Shown here: positions 1 through 7,677 of the stretch, in pieces
How the letters are laid out: each line of letters opens with the position of its first letter
Numbering within the stretch: position 1 is the stretch's first letter
NCBI GenBank assembly: GCA_913041805.1
Contig: CAJWIZ010000025.1
Span: 1-7,864, forward strand
Source: an uncultured Prochlorococcus sp.
Lineage (GTDB): Bacteria > Cyanobacteriota > Cyanobacteriia > PCC-6307 > Cyanobiaceae
Length of the DNA stretch: 7,864 nt
Direction: 5' to 3'
Notes under the pieces: model-generated
Seen by the model: only the letters and a program-made list of their open reading frames with translations
Told to the model about the DNA's origin: nothing
Database searches by the model: none
Program-made: the position numbers and the translations under genes

Positions 1-1212
1 GAAGATGATCTTCAAAACCAACGTATACAGGGGCCAGATCCCATTGAAAAGCTTAAATCACAAAGGATAGATCTACTTGTTAATCTTTCCGCCTCACCAT
101 TCAGCCAAAACAAATTAATCCTCAGACAAAAATTGGCAGCCAAAGCAGCAAAAAGACTCAATTGCCCAGTGATATATCTCAATCAAATCGGCGCTAATGA
201 TGAACTTATATTTGATGGCTCAAGTTTTGTACTTAATGCAAAAGCTGAACTAACTCTCTCACTACCAGCCTGTCGTGAAGAGATAACTATCTGGGAGCCA
301 ACAAAACCAATTTACCAAAAGATTATTTCTCCATCTAACCAGCAAGAGCAACTTTCCCTAGCACTAGTCCTAGGTGTTCGTGATTATGCAAAAAAATGTG
401 GATTTGAATCCGCAATCATTGGCTTAAGTGGTGGCATTGATTCTGCATTAGTCACAATCATTGCAGTAGCAGCCTTAGGAGCGAAAAATGTTACTGGTGT
501 ACTAATGCCCTCACCTTGGAGCTCAATTGGATCAATTACAGATGCTTTAGCACTTGCGAAGCGCATTGGAATCATTACCCACACACTCCCAATCGAACCT
601 CTAATCAATAGTTATCATTCAGCACTAAAGTCCCCACTAGGTCAAGCACCAGAAGGGCTAACAGCAGAAAACTTACAAGCTAGAATTCGGGGCACATTGC
701 TTATGGCTTTAGCCAATCAAAAAGGTCACCTACTTCTTTCAACTGGCAATAAATCTGAACTAGCAGTTGGCTATTGCACTCTTTATGGAGACATGAATGG
801 AGGTCTAGCTGTTATTGGAGACTTATACAAAACAAGCGTTTTTAAGCTCTGCAAATGGATGGATAGTAAAGAGTCTTGGAGATTTAGATCTCAATTAGGT
901 CTTTCACTGGAAGGTGAACTTGTAGGAGAAGAAATCCTAACCAAACCCCCAAGTGCTGAACTCAAGGCAGATCAATTGGATAGTGATTCATTACCTGACT
1001 ATGAAATTCTGGATCCTATCCTGAAAGCTTTTATTGAAAAAGAATCAACGACTGAAGAGCTTATTAATTCAGGAAATTCGGAAGAGCTAATAAAAAAAAT
1101 TGAAAACCTCCTAAAACAAGCAGAATTCAAGAGAAAACAAGCACCACCCCTTCTAAAAGTAAGCAATCAAGCTTTTGGGAGTGGCTGGAGATTACCGATA
1201 GCCGCCAAATGA
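1..1212 (+). CDS. nadE: Glutamine-dependent NAD+ synthetase, 5'-truncated by window edge
   Basis: This gene encodes the last step of NAD+ synthesis: ATP-dependent amidation of nicotinic acid adenine dinucleotide, with ammonia released from glutamine by an N-terminal nitrilase-like domain and channelled to the synthetase domain. The reading frame is open from base 1, so the start and about the first quarter to third of the protein lie outside; 403 residues are visible. Window residues about 38-75 are the end of the nitrilase domain (NLSASPF, then YLNQIGANDELIFDGSSF). The catalytic Cys-Glu-Asp segment of this family should lie just upstream of base 1. The synthetase domain follows, with the ATP pyrophosphatase P-loop SGGIDS at bases 427-444, TAENLQARIRG, STGNKSE at 739-759, GDLYKTSVFKLCKW, and the C-terminal PPSAELKADQ...LPDYEILDPIL block. 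The stop is TGA at 1210-1212. An ammonia-only NadE is ruled out by the nitrilase remnant. ald follows on the same strand about 60 bases later. Base composition is AT-richer than in ald. Confidence 0.96.
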   Translation, partial: EDDLQNQRIQGPDPIEKLKSQRIDLLVNLSASPFSQNKLILRQKLAAKAAKRLNCPVIYLNQIGANDELIFDGSSFVLNAKAELTLSLPACREEITIWEPTKPIYQKIISPSNQQEQLSLALVLGVRDYAKKCGFESAIIGLSGGIDSALVTIIAVAALGAKNVTGVLMPSPWSSIGSITDALALAKRIGIITHTLPIEPLINSYHSALKSPLGQAPEGLTAENLQARIRGTLLMALANQKGHLLLSTGNKSELAVGYCTLYGDMNGGLAVIGDLYKTSVFKLCKWMDSKESWRFRSQLGLSLEGELVGEEILTKPPSAELKADQLDSDSLPDYEILDPILKAFIEKESTTEELINSGNSEELIKKIENLLKQAEFKRKQAPPLLKVSNQAFGSGWRLPIAAK

Positions 1213-1274
1213 TCAAAACAAATACTGGCCAGTCTGCTCTGAAATGTGCAACCTAAGAGAAGTCACAGCCGTCC
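1213..1274 (+). other. nadE-ald intergenic spacer
   Basis: This 62-base spacer carries a perfect ten-base palindrome, ACTGGCCAGT, at 1224-1233, and the copies of GCCGTCC at 1268-1274 and 1277-1283 flank the first ald ATG. I see no terminator for nadE and no convincing -35/-10 pair for ald, so co-transcription with nadE is plausible but not shown. Confidence 0.5.
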
Positions 1275-2414
1275 ATGCCGTCCTCAGTTCTCTCGGCGCC
1301 GATGGCCAGCATCGGCGTCCCTAAAGAAATCAAAGCGGATGAACTCCGTGTTGCTCTAACACCAGACGGGACAAGAGAGCTCGTCAACCAAGGCTTAGAG
1401 GTTCGAGTGCAATCCAAGGCTGGAGCTGGTGCAGGTATTGATGATGAAGCTTTTGCAAATGCAGGCGCCAAAATAGTCACACGAGAAGAAGCTTGGGCTG
1501 CTCACCTAGTAGTGAAAGTTAAAGAGCCGCAGGAAGAAGAATTTGGGTTTCTTAGAAGAGACATGGTCTTATTTACTTACTTGCATCTTGCAGCTTATCC
1601 AAAAGTTGGAGAAGCCCTAATTGCTTCAGGGACAACAGGTGTGGCTTACGAAACCGTTCAAATGGAAAACGGAAGCTTGCCGTTACTTGCACCAATGAGT
1701 GAAATTGCTGGGCGACTCGCTGCACAAGTAGGCGCACATCTACTGGAACGACCTCATGGTGGTAGTGGTGTTCTTATTGGCGGATGTACTGGCGTGAGAC
1801 CGGCCAGAGTGATTGTCCTTGGAGCAGGAACGGTTGGGTGGAATGCGGCAAGACTGGCTGCTGCAATGGATGCAGAAGTAATGCTTTTAGATCGATCTCC
1901 AGAAAGATTGCGAAATTTAGAAGCAGATAGAAGAGGAAGGTTAACGAGTGTCGTTAGCAATCACGCTCTATTAGAAAGATTAGTTCCAACTGCAGATCTT
2001 CTTATCGGTGCAGTTCTGACCCCAGGCGGACGCGCACCAACACTCGTCAACGAGCAAATGGTGAAGCAAATGAAAAAGAACTCAGTGATCGTAGATGTAG
2101 CTATTGATCAAGGCGGCTGTGTAGCGACAAGTCTTGAAACAACCCATACCAATCCAACTGTCAATATTCATGGCGTCCAACATTATGCAGTAGGGAATAT
2201 GCCCGGGGCTGTACCTTTTACCTCAACGGAGGCACTTGTAAGTGTGACTCTTCCATACATTCTCGTAATGGCAGGGAGAGGCCTGGAAGAAGCTGTGACA
2301 GAACGTCCAGAACTATTATCAGGACTAAATACCGTCAAAGGTTCAGTCTGCCACCCTCGCGTAGCAAGAGCGTTAAACATCCCCCCAAGACACCCAATGG
2401 CATGCCTAAGGTAA
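1275..2414 (+). CDS. ald: Alanine dehydrogenase
   Basis: The product catalyses reversible NAD-dependent oxidative deamination of L-alanine to pyruvate and ammonium in the cytoplasm. From the ATG at 1302 the protein has 370 residues, the usual family length; from the ATG at 1275 it has nine more. In the 370-residue numbering the N-terminal core is IGVPKEIK with Arg16 in RVALTP, then Lys74 in KVKEP, His95 in the LHLAA motif, the nucleotide-binding GAGTVG at 174-179, the ribose-binding acidic residue Asp197, and Asp269 in DVAIDQGG. These match the substrate and catalytic residues known for bacterial alanine dehydrogenases. The start is uncertain. A weak purine stretch (AAGAGAAG, 1255-1262) precedes 1275 by 12 bases, while 1302 has no Shine-Dalgarno and its ATG lies in a strong hairpin, so 1275 is listed. 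GC in counted lines is about 40-53%, higher than in nadE and similar to atpA, which may reflect expression level. It may be read through from nadE. Confidence 0.95.
   Translation: MPSSVLSAPMASIGVPKEIKADELRVALTPDGTRELVNQGLEVRVQSKAGAGAGIDDEAFANAGAKIVTREEAWAAHLVVKVKEPQEEEFGFLRRDMVLFTYLHLAAYPKVGEALIASGTTGVAYETVQMENGSLPLLAPMSEIAGRLAAQVGAHLLERPHGGSGVLIGGCTGVRPARVIVLGAGTVGWNAARLAAAMDAEVMLLDRSPERLRNLEADRRGRLTSVVSNHALLERLVPTADLLIGAVLTPGGRAPTLVNEQMVKQMKKNSVIVDVAIDQGGCVATSLETTHTNPTVNIHGVQHYAVGNMPGAVPFTSTEALVSVTLPYILVMAGRGLEEAVTERPELLSGLNTVKGSVCHPRVARALNIPPRHPMACLR
1295..1319 (+). promoter_or_regulatory. GC-rich hairpin at the ald start region
   Basis: Bases 1295-1304 can pair with 1310-1319 around a five-base loop (GCCAG). 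This gives ten base pairs in RNA, nine Watson-Crick and one G-U, mostly G-C. The core arms are CGCCGATG and CATCGGCG. The 5' arm ends in the ATG at 1302-1304, so that start codon would be buried. The surrounding 57 bases (1264-1320) are about two-thirds G+C by hand count, in an otherwise roughly 40-50% GC neighbourhood. Whether it regulates translation is inference; it also encodes the GVPKEIK-preceding residues and could be partly a coding constraint. Confidence 0.5.
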
Positions 2415-2486
2415 GGAATCAAGCTTTTTAAAGAGTCGAGAATTTATTACCTATAGAAGAATCATTTTCAAAAGCAAATTAAGTTT
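2415..2486. other. Convergent gap between ald and the DUF3326 gene
   Basis: This 72-base AT-rich gap separates the 3' ends of two convergent genes. A Rho-independent terminator would be expected here, but the only inverted repeats visible are very short (for example CTTTTTAAAG near 2424-2433) and are not followed by a convincing GC-stem plus T-run on either strand. No gene is seen in it. Confidence 0.6.
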
Positions 2487-3581
2487 TCAACTGATTTCCA
2501 ATATATTAGATATTGGTCGATACAAAGAATTTATGTTGATTCCATCTCTCAAGGAAAGGATTAGACCGGCTGCCTCAAGATAATTATTAGCATGAAATAC
2601 TTTCATTTTATTCTTAGTTTTATCCCCTTTTAGCTCAATTAATTTAGAGGAAACATTTAAAACATTTGGGTTGGAAACAACTATCAGAGGAATCTTTCTT
2701 TCCAGGCAAGTCAAGACAGGCTCACTACCGAGTGCACCTTCAGGAGCGATCACAGCACCCACTTGATCAACACAAAGTAATTCACTGGATTTGAATGTCG
2801 AAGGAAGGTCTTCCTGATTAAAGCGTAAAAGATCTGGTGCTCTGCTCAAACCCACCAATACACAAGGCAAAAATGTATGCCCAAGTTCCTCACCTGCGAT
2901 ACGAGGATCTAGAGCTTCTTGCAGTGGCAATGACGACAAGGCAGGGGCATGCGCACAAGGAACACAAAGGAATTTTGTCAGCAAATGACTGATTACTGCC
3001 TCAGCTCCAGCACAAATATCAATACCTTTCCCTTGTCGATATGCATCTAATAATCCTTCTTCAACCACATCGGGAAAGCGAGTCACAACAGCAATTGCTG
3101 TTGCGCCAGCCTCTATCAGCTTATTCCCAGCCTTAAGCAAAGCTTCTGCTTGTCCGATTTCTCCCCAACTGCTACCACTAGTTGCTTGATGTAATCTGAT
3201 ATCTATTGGTACGTCTGTAGTCACTACAGGTCCGATATTTAAACCCAAACTTGCTTTACAAGCGTCTGCTACCTGTAGATGACGTGCTCTTAATTCTTGT
3301 TCCAATCCGGCATCGAAAAGCAAGCCAACTTGTTGAGTCCTCACTGGTCTCAAAACAAATTCACCTGCCAAAAAATGATCCAAACCATAACCTTCCACAT
3401 AATGAATCCGAGGATCACTCCAATAAATAGAAGCACCATTCATTACATTTGGATGAGTAATTAAGCACCCTGAAGCACTAGCCAAAAGTCGCGCAGAAGG
3501 AATTGCATCGCCTGCAAAACCACCTAAGGAACAACCAATTCCACTAGGAATAATCAAAACTGTCGGAAGCTCTAAGGTCAC
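2487..3581 (-). CDS. DUF3326 family protein of unknown function
   Basis: The protein has 364 residues and I recognise it as the DUF3326 family, widespread in cyanobacteria and without an established function. It begins with a hydrophobic strand and a glycine-rich turn (IPSGIGCSLGGFAGDA, residues 11-26). Other conserved-looking blocks are THPNVMNGASIYW (42-54), VEGYGLDHFLAGE (62-74), AIAVVTRFPDV (163-172), DICAGAEAV (188-196), CVPCAHAPA (206-214) and the C-terminal VDQVGAVIAPEGALGSEPVL (271-290), followed by IPLIVVSNPNVLNVSS. The alternating strands and Gly-rich turns suggest a soluble alpha/beta enzyme; that is inference. No signal peptide or membrane segment is evident. The start is GTG at 3579-3581. 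No other standard start codon exists between it and the upstream in-frame stop at 3627-3629, and an AAGG (3589-3592) sits seven bases ahead. It lies 52 bases downstream of a small ORF on the same strand, probably in the same transcript. Nine cysteines, including a CxxC at 206-209, are notable. Confidence 0.9.
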   Translation of the reverse strand: MTLELPTVLIIPSGIGCSLGGFAGDAIPSARLLASASGCLITHPNVMNGASIYWSDPRIHYVEGYGLDHFLAGEFVLRPVRTQQVGLLFDAGLEQELRARHLQVADACKASLGLNIGPVVTTDVPIDIRLHQATSGSSWGEIGQAEALLKAGNKLIEAGATAIAVVTRFPDVVEEGLLDAYRQGKGIDICAGAEAVISHLLTKFLCVPCAHAPALSSLPLQEALDPRIAGEELGHTFLPCVLVGLSRAPDLLRFNQEDLPSTFKSSELLCVDQVGAVIAPEGALGSEPVLTCLERKIPLIVVSNPNVLNVSSKLIELKGDKTKNKMKVFHANNYLEAAGLILSLRDGININSLYRPISNILEIS

Positions 3582-3633
3582 AGCAAAACCTTGAAGGATA
3601 GGGATAGGAGGATTAAAGAATTCAATTTAATGA

Positions 3634-3831
3634 TCAAGCAACAATTACTACTGCTTCAACTATCAATTGACGAATAAAAGGTTCAGATTCTTGATGCTTC
3701 ATAGATGTAATTGCCCACCTCACTGGTTCTCCTATTTCATTAATTTGATTAATAATCCAAGATCGCAAGTTTTCTACAGGGACTTCTTCTACAGCCCAAA
3801 TCAAATCTAATTGATGCAACTGCAATTTCAC
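3634..3831 (-). CDS. Small conserved-looking protein of unknown function (65 aa)
   Basis: I cannot assign a function. The 65-residue product has a pattern that reads as a real folded small protein: an amphipathic first half, VPVENLRSWIINQINEIGEP (residues 18-37), then the strand-like VRWAIT, a short polar turn (KHQESEP) and a C-terminal strand RQLIVEAVVIVA. My impression is that similar short proteins occur in other cyanobacteria, but this is memory and not a search. No signal peptide, membrane helix or metal motif is seen, and it has no cysteine. The start is GTG at 3829-3831; the frame upstream reaches a stop at 3838-3840 with no alternative start, so GTG is the longest possible. There is no Shine-Dalgarno ahead of it. 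It is followed 52 bases later by the DUF3326 gene on the same strand, which also starts with GTG, suggesting a two-gene unit. Confidence 0.72.
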   Translation of the reverse strand: MKLQLHQLDLIWAVEEVPVENLRSWIINQINEIGEPVRWAITSMKHQESEPFIRQLIVEAVVIVA

Positions 3832-3836
3832 GTGTA

Positions 3837-3842
3837 GTTATA
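3837..3842 (-). promoter_or_regulatory. Candidate -10 element very close to the small ORF start
   Basis: On the - strand the hexamer TATAAC lies only five bases ahead of the GTG start of the 65-residue ORF. If it is a -10 element, transcription would begin at or about the start codon, giving a nearly leaderless mRNA. No TTGACA-like -35 is visible at the expected distance. A six-base AT-rich match is weak evidence on its own. Confidence 0.25.
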
Positions 3843-3851
3843 AACGAACTT

Positions 3852-3885
3852 TTAATCTAAGTTAGATTTTAATCATGGATTAAAA
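3852..3885. repeat. Cluster of AT-rich inverted repeats upstream of the small ORF
   Basis: Two perfect dyads sit end to end: AATCTAA (3854-3860) with TTAGATT (3862-3868) around one base, and TTTTAATC (3867-3874) with GATTAAAA (3878-3885) around ATG. The same half-site (TTAATC or its complement) recurs about four times within 34 bases. It lies 21 to 54 bases ahead of the small ORF start, where a repressor or activator of that unit could bind. It has little G+C, so it is a poor terminator for the atp transcript. Confidence 0.45.
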
Positions 3886-4053
3886 ACCTGAAAATGTTTA
3901 GGACAAGTTCTTAACAAGTAGAATGAACCCAATGCAATCAATAATATGGGCACCTAACTAATTACTAATGCAACTCATCTCAATTAATTGATTACACATA
4001 CAAACCAAACTGACCTGGAAAATCTCAAATCCAAGCCAAGATGAAGTCAACCT

Positions 4054-5004
4054 CTAAACGCTAGCTCCACCAACCACTTCCAAGATCTCTTGTGTGATAG
4101 CTGCCTGACGAGCCTTGTTGTAATCCAAGCTGAGTGTCTTAGCTAATTCCTTAGCATTGTCACTTGCATTATTCATCGCAGTCATCCTGCTAGCCAATTC
4201 CGAAGCAGCTGATTCCTGCAAAGCCCTAAGTAATTGATTTTGTAAATACAGAGGCAAAAGCGCATTTAAGAGTTGCTCTGGACTCTGTTCAAAAACAATG
4301 TCGGAGGGGAGAGAGGGCTGTTCATTCTCAGGAGCCGCACCCTTCTCAATAGTCAAACGACTATCTTTTGTAGTCAATCTAAAAATTTCATCATCTGCCT
4401 CTGCAATCCCTTGAGGATCTAAAGGGAGAAGAGTCTGAACTACAGGATTACAACTAACAAGGTTGATAAATTTGGTATAAATCACCTCAACTCGATCTGT
4501 ACTTTCCGAAAGAAACTCGGCCAAAACCTCACTAGTAATGGACTCTGCATCTTGAGCGGTAGGTACTTGTTCAAGCTCCTTGAAAGTTGCACGAATAGTA
4601 AATTGACTTGCCCTGTTCTGAAAATAAGTAATTGCCTTGCGGCCAATCAAAACCAAATCTGGCTGGAAGCCCTGAGCTTTCAACTCAAAATACCTTTGCT
4701 CTGTTCGCTTGATAATGTTTGAGTTGTATCCACCACAAAGTCCCCTGTCTCCTGTTACAGCAAGGAGAGTGATTTTTTCGACATCACGTGTTTTTAGCAA
4801 GGGGGCATCAGCAGCTTCAAACGTCATTCGAGTTTGAATATTTTCCAATACCCGTGCTAAACGGTCAGCGAAAGGTCGGCTTCGGAGAACCTGCTCCTGG
4901 GCTCTCCGAACTTTAGCTGCTGCGACAAGCCGCATTGCTTCAGTGATTTTTCTAGTGTTTTTCACCGAAACAATCCTGTCTCGAATGTCCTTAAGGTTGG
5001 CCAT
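4054..5004 (-). CDS. atpC/atpG: ATP synthase F1 gamma subunit (cyanobacterial type)
   Basis: Gamma is the central rotor shaft of F1, coupling proton flow through the membrane ring to ATP synthesis in the alpha/beta head. The 316-residue protein shows the N-terminal shaft helix ([20 protein letters not shown], then [16 protein letters not shown]), the conserved [11 protein letters not shown] (residues 84-94), and the C-terminal helix with [13 protein letters not shown] (272-284) and [19 protein letters not shown]. Between about residues 198 and 235 it has the extra segment typical of cyanobacterial and chloroplast gamma and absent from most other bacteria. No cysteine lies in this segment (the only two are Cys90 and Cys185), so thiol control of the chloroplast kind is not expected. 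The ATG at 5002-5004 is preceded by a good AAGAGG (5014-5019) with a nine-base gap. The gene follows atpA by 30 bases and ends the cluster; beta does not follow. Cyanobacterial literature calls it atpC; E. coli style naming is atpG. Confidence 0.98.
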   Translation of the reverse strand: MANLKDIRDRIVSVKNTRKITEAMRLVAAAKVRRAQEQVLRSRPFADRLARVLENIQTRMTFEAADAPLLKTRDVEKITLLAVTGDRGLCGGYNSNIIKRTEQRYFELKAQGFQPDLVLIGRKAITYFQNRASQFTIRATFKELEQVPTAQDAESITSEVLAEFLSESTDRVEVIYTKFINLVSCNPVVQTLLPLDPQGIAEADDEIFRLTTKDSRLTIEKGAAPENEQPSLPSDIVFEQSPEQLLNALLPLYLQNQLLRALQESAASELASRMTAMNNASDNAKELAKTLSLDYNKARQAAITQEILEVVGGASV

Positions 5005-5013
5005 AAATAAATT

Positions 5014-5019
5014 CCTCTT
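5014..5019 (-). promoter_or_regulatory. Shine-Dalgarno for the gamma subunit gene
   Basis: AAGAGG on the - strand lies nine bases ahead of the ATG at 5002-5004. It is the clearest ribosome binding site in the atp cluster here and contrasts with the SD-free leader of atpA. Confidence 0.65.
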
Positions 5020-5034
5020 GAAAAACCGTAAGGA

Positions 5035-6613
<1,579 letters not shown>

Positions 6614-7162
6614 CTAACTCACCTTCGCCAGGGCAAGGCCTAAGCGACGAACCTGTCCAGACAGACTGGCATCAATGACCTTAGAGCCGACACTGACGAC
6701 AAAGCCGCCTATCAAATCAGGGTCAACCTTAAGATTGAGCTCGAGATTTTCTGTACCAGCAACAGCTTGAATCTTCTGAAGAAGGTCAGCTTGTTGATCT
6801 TCGTTCAATGAAGATGCTGAGGTAACCGTCGCTAACGCAATGTTGCGTTGCTCTCGATAGAGCTCAAGCATTCTTTCAAGAACAGCATCTAACAGGCCTA
6901 TTCGTTGGCGATCTGCCAACAATTTCAAGAGATTAAGGAAAGACGGGGTAACTTGATCAGAAAAAAGCTTTTCTAGAGCTGCCTTCTTAGCCTCAACCTC
7001 TAGTACTGGTGAAGACATAGTTTCACTAAAAACAGGACAGTCATTCCAAAGGGTTAAAACTGCCTTGGCCTGCTCAACAACTTTGTCTACTTCCTTACGG
7101 CTAGAGGCCACTTGAAGAAAGGCTTCTGCATATGGGGTTGTGATTGTATTAAGAAGAGGCAT
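6614..7162 (-). CDS. atpD/atpH: ATP synthase F1 delta subunit (OSCP-type)
   Basis: Delta sits on top of F1 and ties the alpha subunits to the b/b' peripheral stalk. The 182-residue length is normal for the family. The N-terminal helical domain starts with the conserved TPYAEAFLQVA (residues 9-19) and includes FLNLLKLLADRQRIGLLDAVL; the C-terminal domain carries the delta/OSCP signature DPDLIGGFVVSVGSKVIDAS and ends with SGQVRRLGLALAKV. The ATG at 7160-7162 shares one base with the stop of atpF (TGATG on the coding strand), which suggests translational coupling by re-initiation, since only a weak purine stretch lies upstream. Cyanobacterial naming is atpD; E. coli style is atpH. Confidence 0.98.
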   Translation of the reverse strand: MPLLNTITTPYAEAFLQVASSRKEVDKVVEQAKAVLTLWNDCPVFSETMSSPVLEVEAKKAALEKLFSDQVTPSFLNLLKLLADRQRIGLLDAVLERMLELYREQRNIALATVTSASSLNEDQQADLLQKIQAVAGTENLELNLKVDPDLIGGFVVSVGSKVIDASLSGQVRRLGLALAKVS

Positions 7163-7677
7163 CAGTCGTTACCCATATTTTTGATTGATTGGCTCATGAA
7201 CTTTGACTGAGCTTTTTTGTCAAGTTTTCCTGGGAGAGTGTCCAAAGCTTTTTCTATAGCCAAACGTGCTGCTTCTCTACGCAATTGAGCTGTGACCCTT
7301 GAAGCCTCAGCATTGAGATCTGAAGTGGCTCCTTGCTTGATGCGGGCCATTTCCTCAACAGTGCGCTTTTCAGTTTCCAAGCGAATAGCTTCGGCACGCA
7401 CCTTGCCATCACTTCTAATCTGAATAGCTTTCTGCTCAGCAGATTGGAGTTCCTGTTTCGCTTGGGATAATGCCTCTTTTGACTCTTCTAAACGATCTTC
7501 AGCATCCTTCAAATCAGCAAGTATTGCCGATCTTCTGCGTTCGAGCATGCTGCCCAAAAAATTTGGGAGAAATTTATAAAGTCCAAAGATCACAACTGCC
7601 AAGTTAATGACATTCGTCTCAAATAAATTGAGATTCAGACCAAAGCCTTCTGTGGCAAAGATGAAAAATGAGTTCAT
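7162..7677 (-). CDS. atpF: ATP synthase F0 b subunit
   Basis: Subunit b anchors the peripheral stalk in the membrane and runs up to delta. The 171-residue protein has a short N-terminal segment, a single hydrophobic helix at about residues 22-42 (TNVINLAVVIFGLYKFLPNF), then a positively charged turn (LERRRSAI) and a long charged Ala/Glu/Lys/Arg-rich helix to the C-terminus, consistent with a coiled-coil dimer with b'. The start ATG at 7675-7677 overlaps the b' stop in a 4-base ATGA, and the gene's own stop shares one base with the delta start, so all three are likely translated in a coupled way. The N-terminal ATEGFGLNLNLFETN is typical of cyanobacterial b (the FETN motif), where processing of a short leader is known in related species; I cannot tell if it happens here. 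Confidence 0.97.
   Translation of the reverse strand: MNSFFIFATEGFGLNLNLFETNVINLAVVIFGLYKFLPNFLGSMLERRRSAILADLKDAEDRLEESKEALSQAKQELQSAEQKAIQIRSDGKVRAEAIRLETEKRTVEEMARIKQGATSDLNAEASRVTAQLRREAARLAIEKALDTLPGKLDKKAQSKFMSQSIKNMGND

Larger units (their letters stand above)
3832..4053. other. AT-rich spacer between atp operon end and small ORF
   Basis: The 222-base spacer holds no supported gene. It contains the inverted-repeat cluster at 3852-3885, a direct repeat ACAAGT/ACAAGT at 3903-3908 and 3914-3919 (11 bases start to start), and a perfect 12-base palindrome TCAATTAATTGA at 3980-3991. I see no GC-rich hairpin plus T-run to end the atp transcript on the - strand; the best stem after the gamma stop (CCAGGTCAGTTTGG, complement of about 4004-4017) has only about three solid pairs. 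Confidence 0.55.

Noticed and set aside
1224..1233. ACTGGCCAGT palindrome before ald as an operator
   Set aside because: It is ten bases long and isolated, with no adjacent promoter elements that I can identify; it does not match an NtcA site (GTA-N8-TAC).
1754..1960. Antisense open frame of 68 codons inside ald, and similar opposite-strand frames inside nadE, atpA and the ald ends
   Set aside because: Each lies fully opposite a well-supported gene with clear family motifs, and their predicted peptides show no recognisable domain; they are by-products of the coding bias on the real strand.
2415..2486. Bidirectional terminator between the convergent ald and DUF3326 genes
   Set aside because: Only very short AT-rich inverted repeats are present, and none has a GC stem followed by a T-run on either strand.
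3980..3991. Perfect 12-base palindrome TCAATTAATTGA as a regulatory operator
   Set aside because: In such AT-rich sequence palindromes of this size arise easily, and it lies about 150 bases from the nearest downstream start; noted in the spacer entry only.
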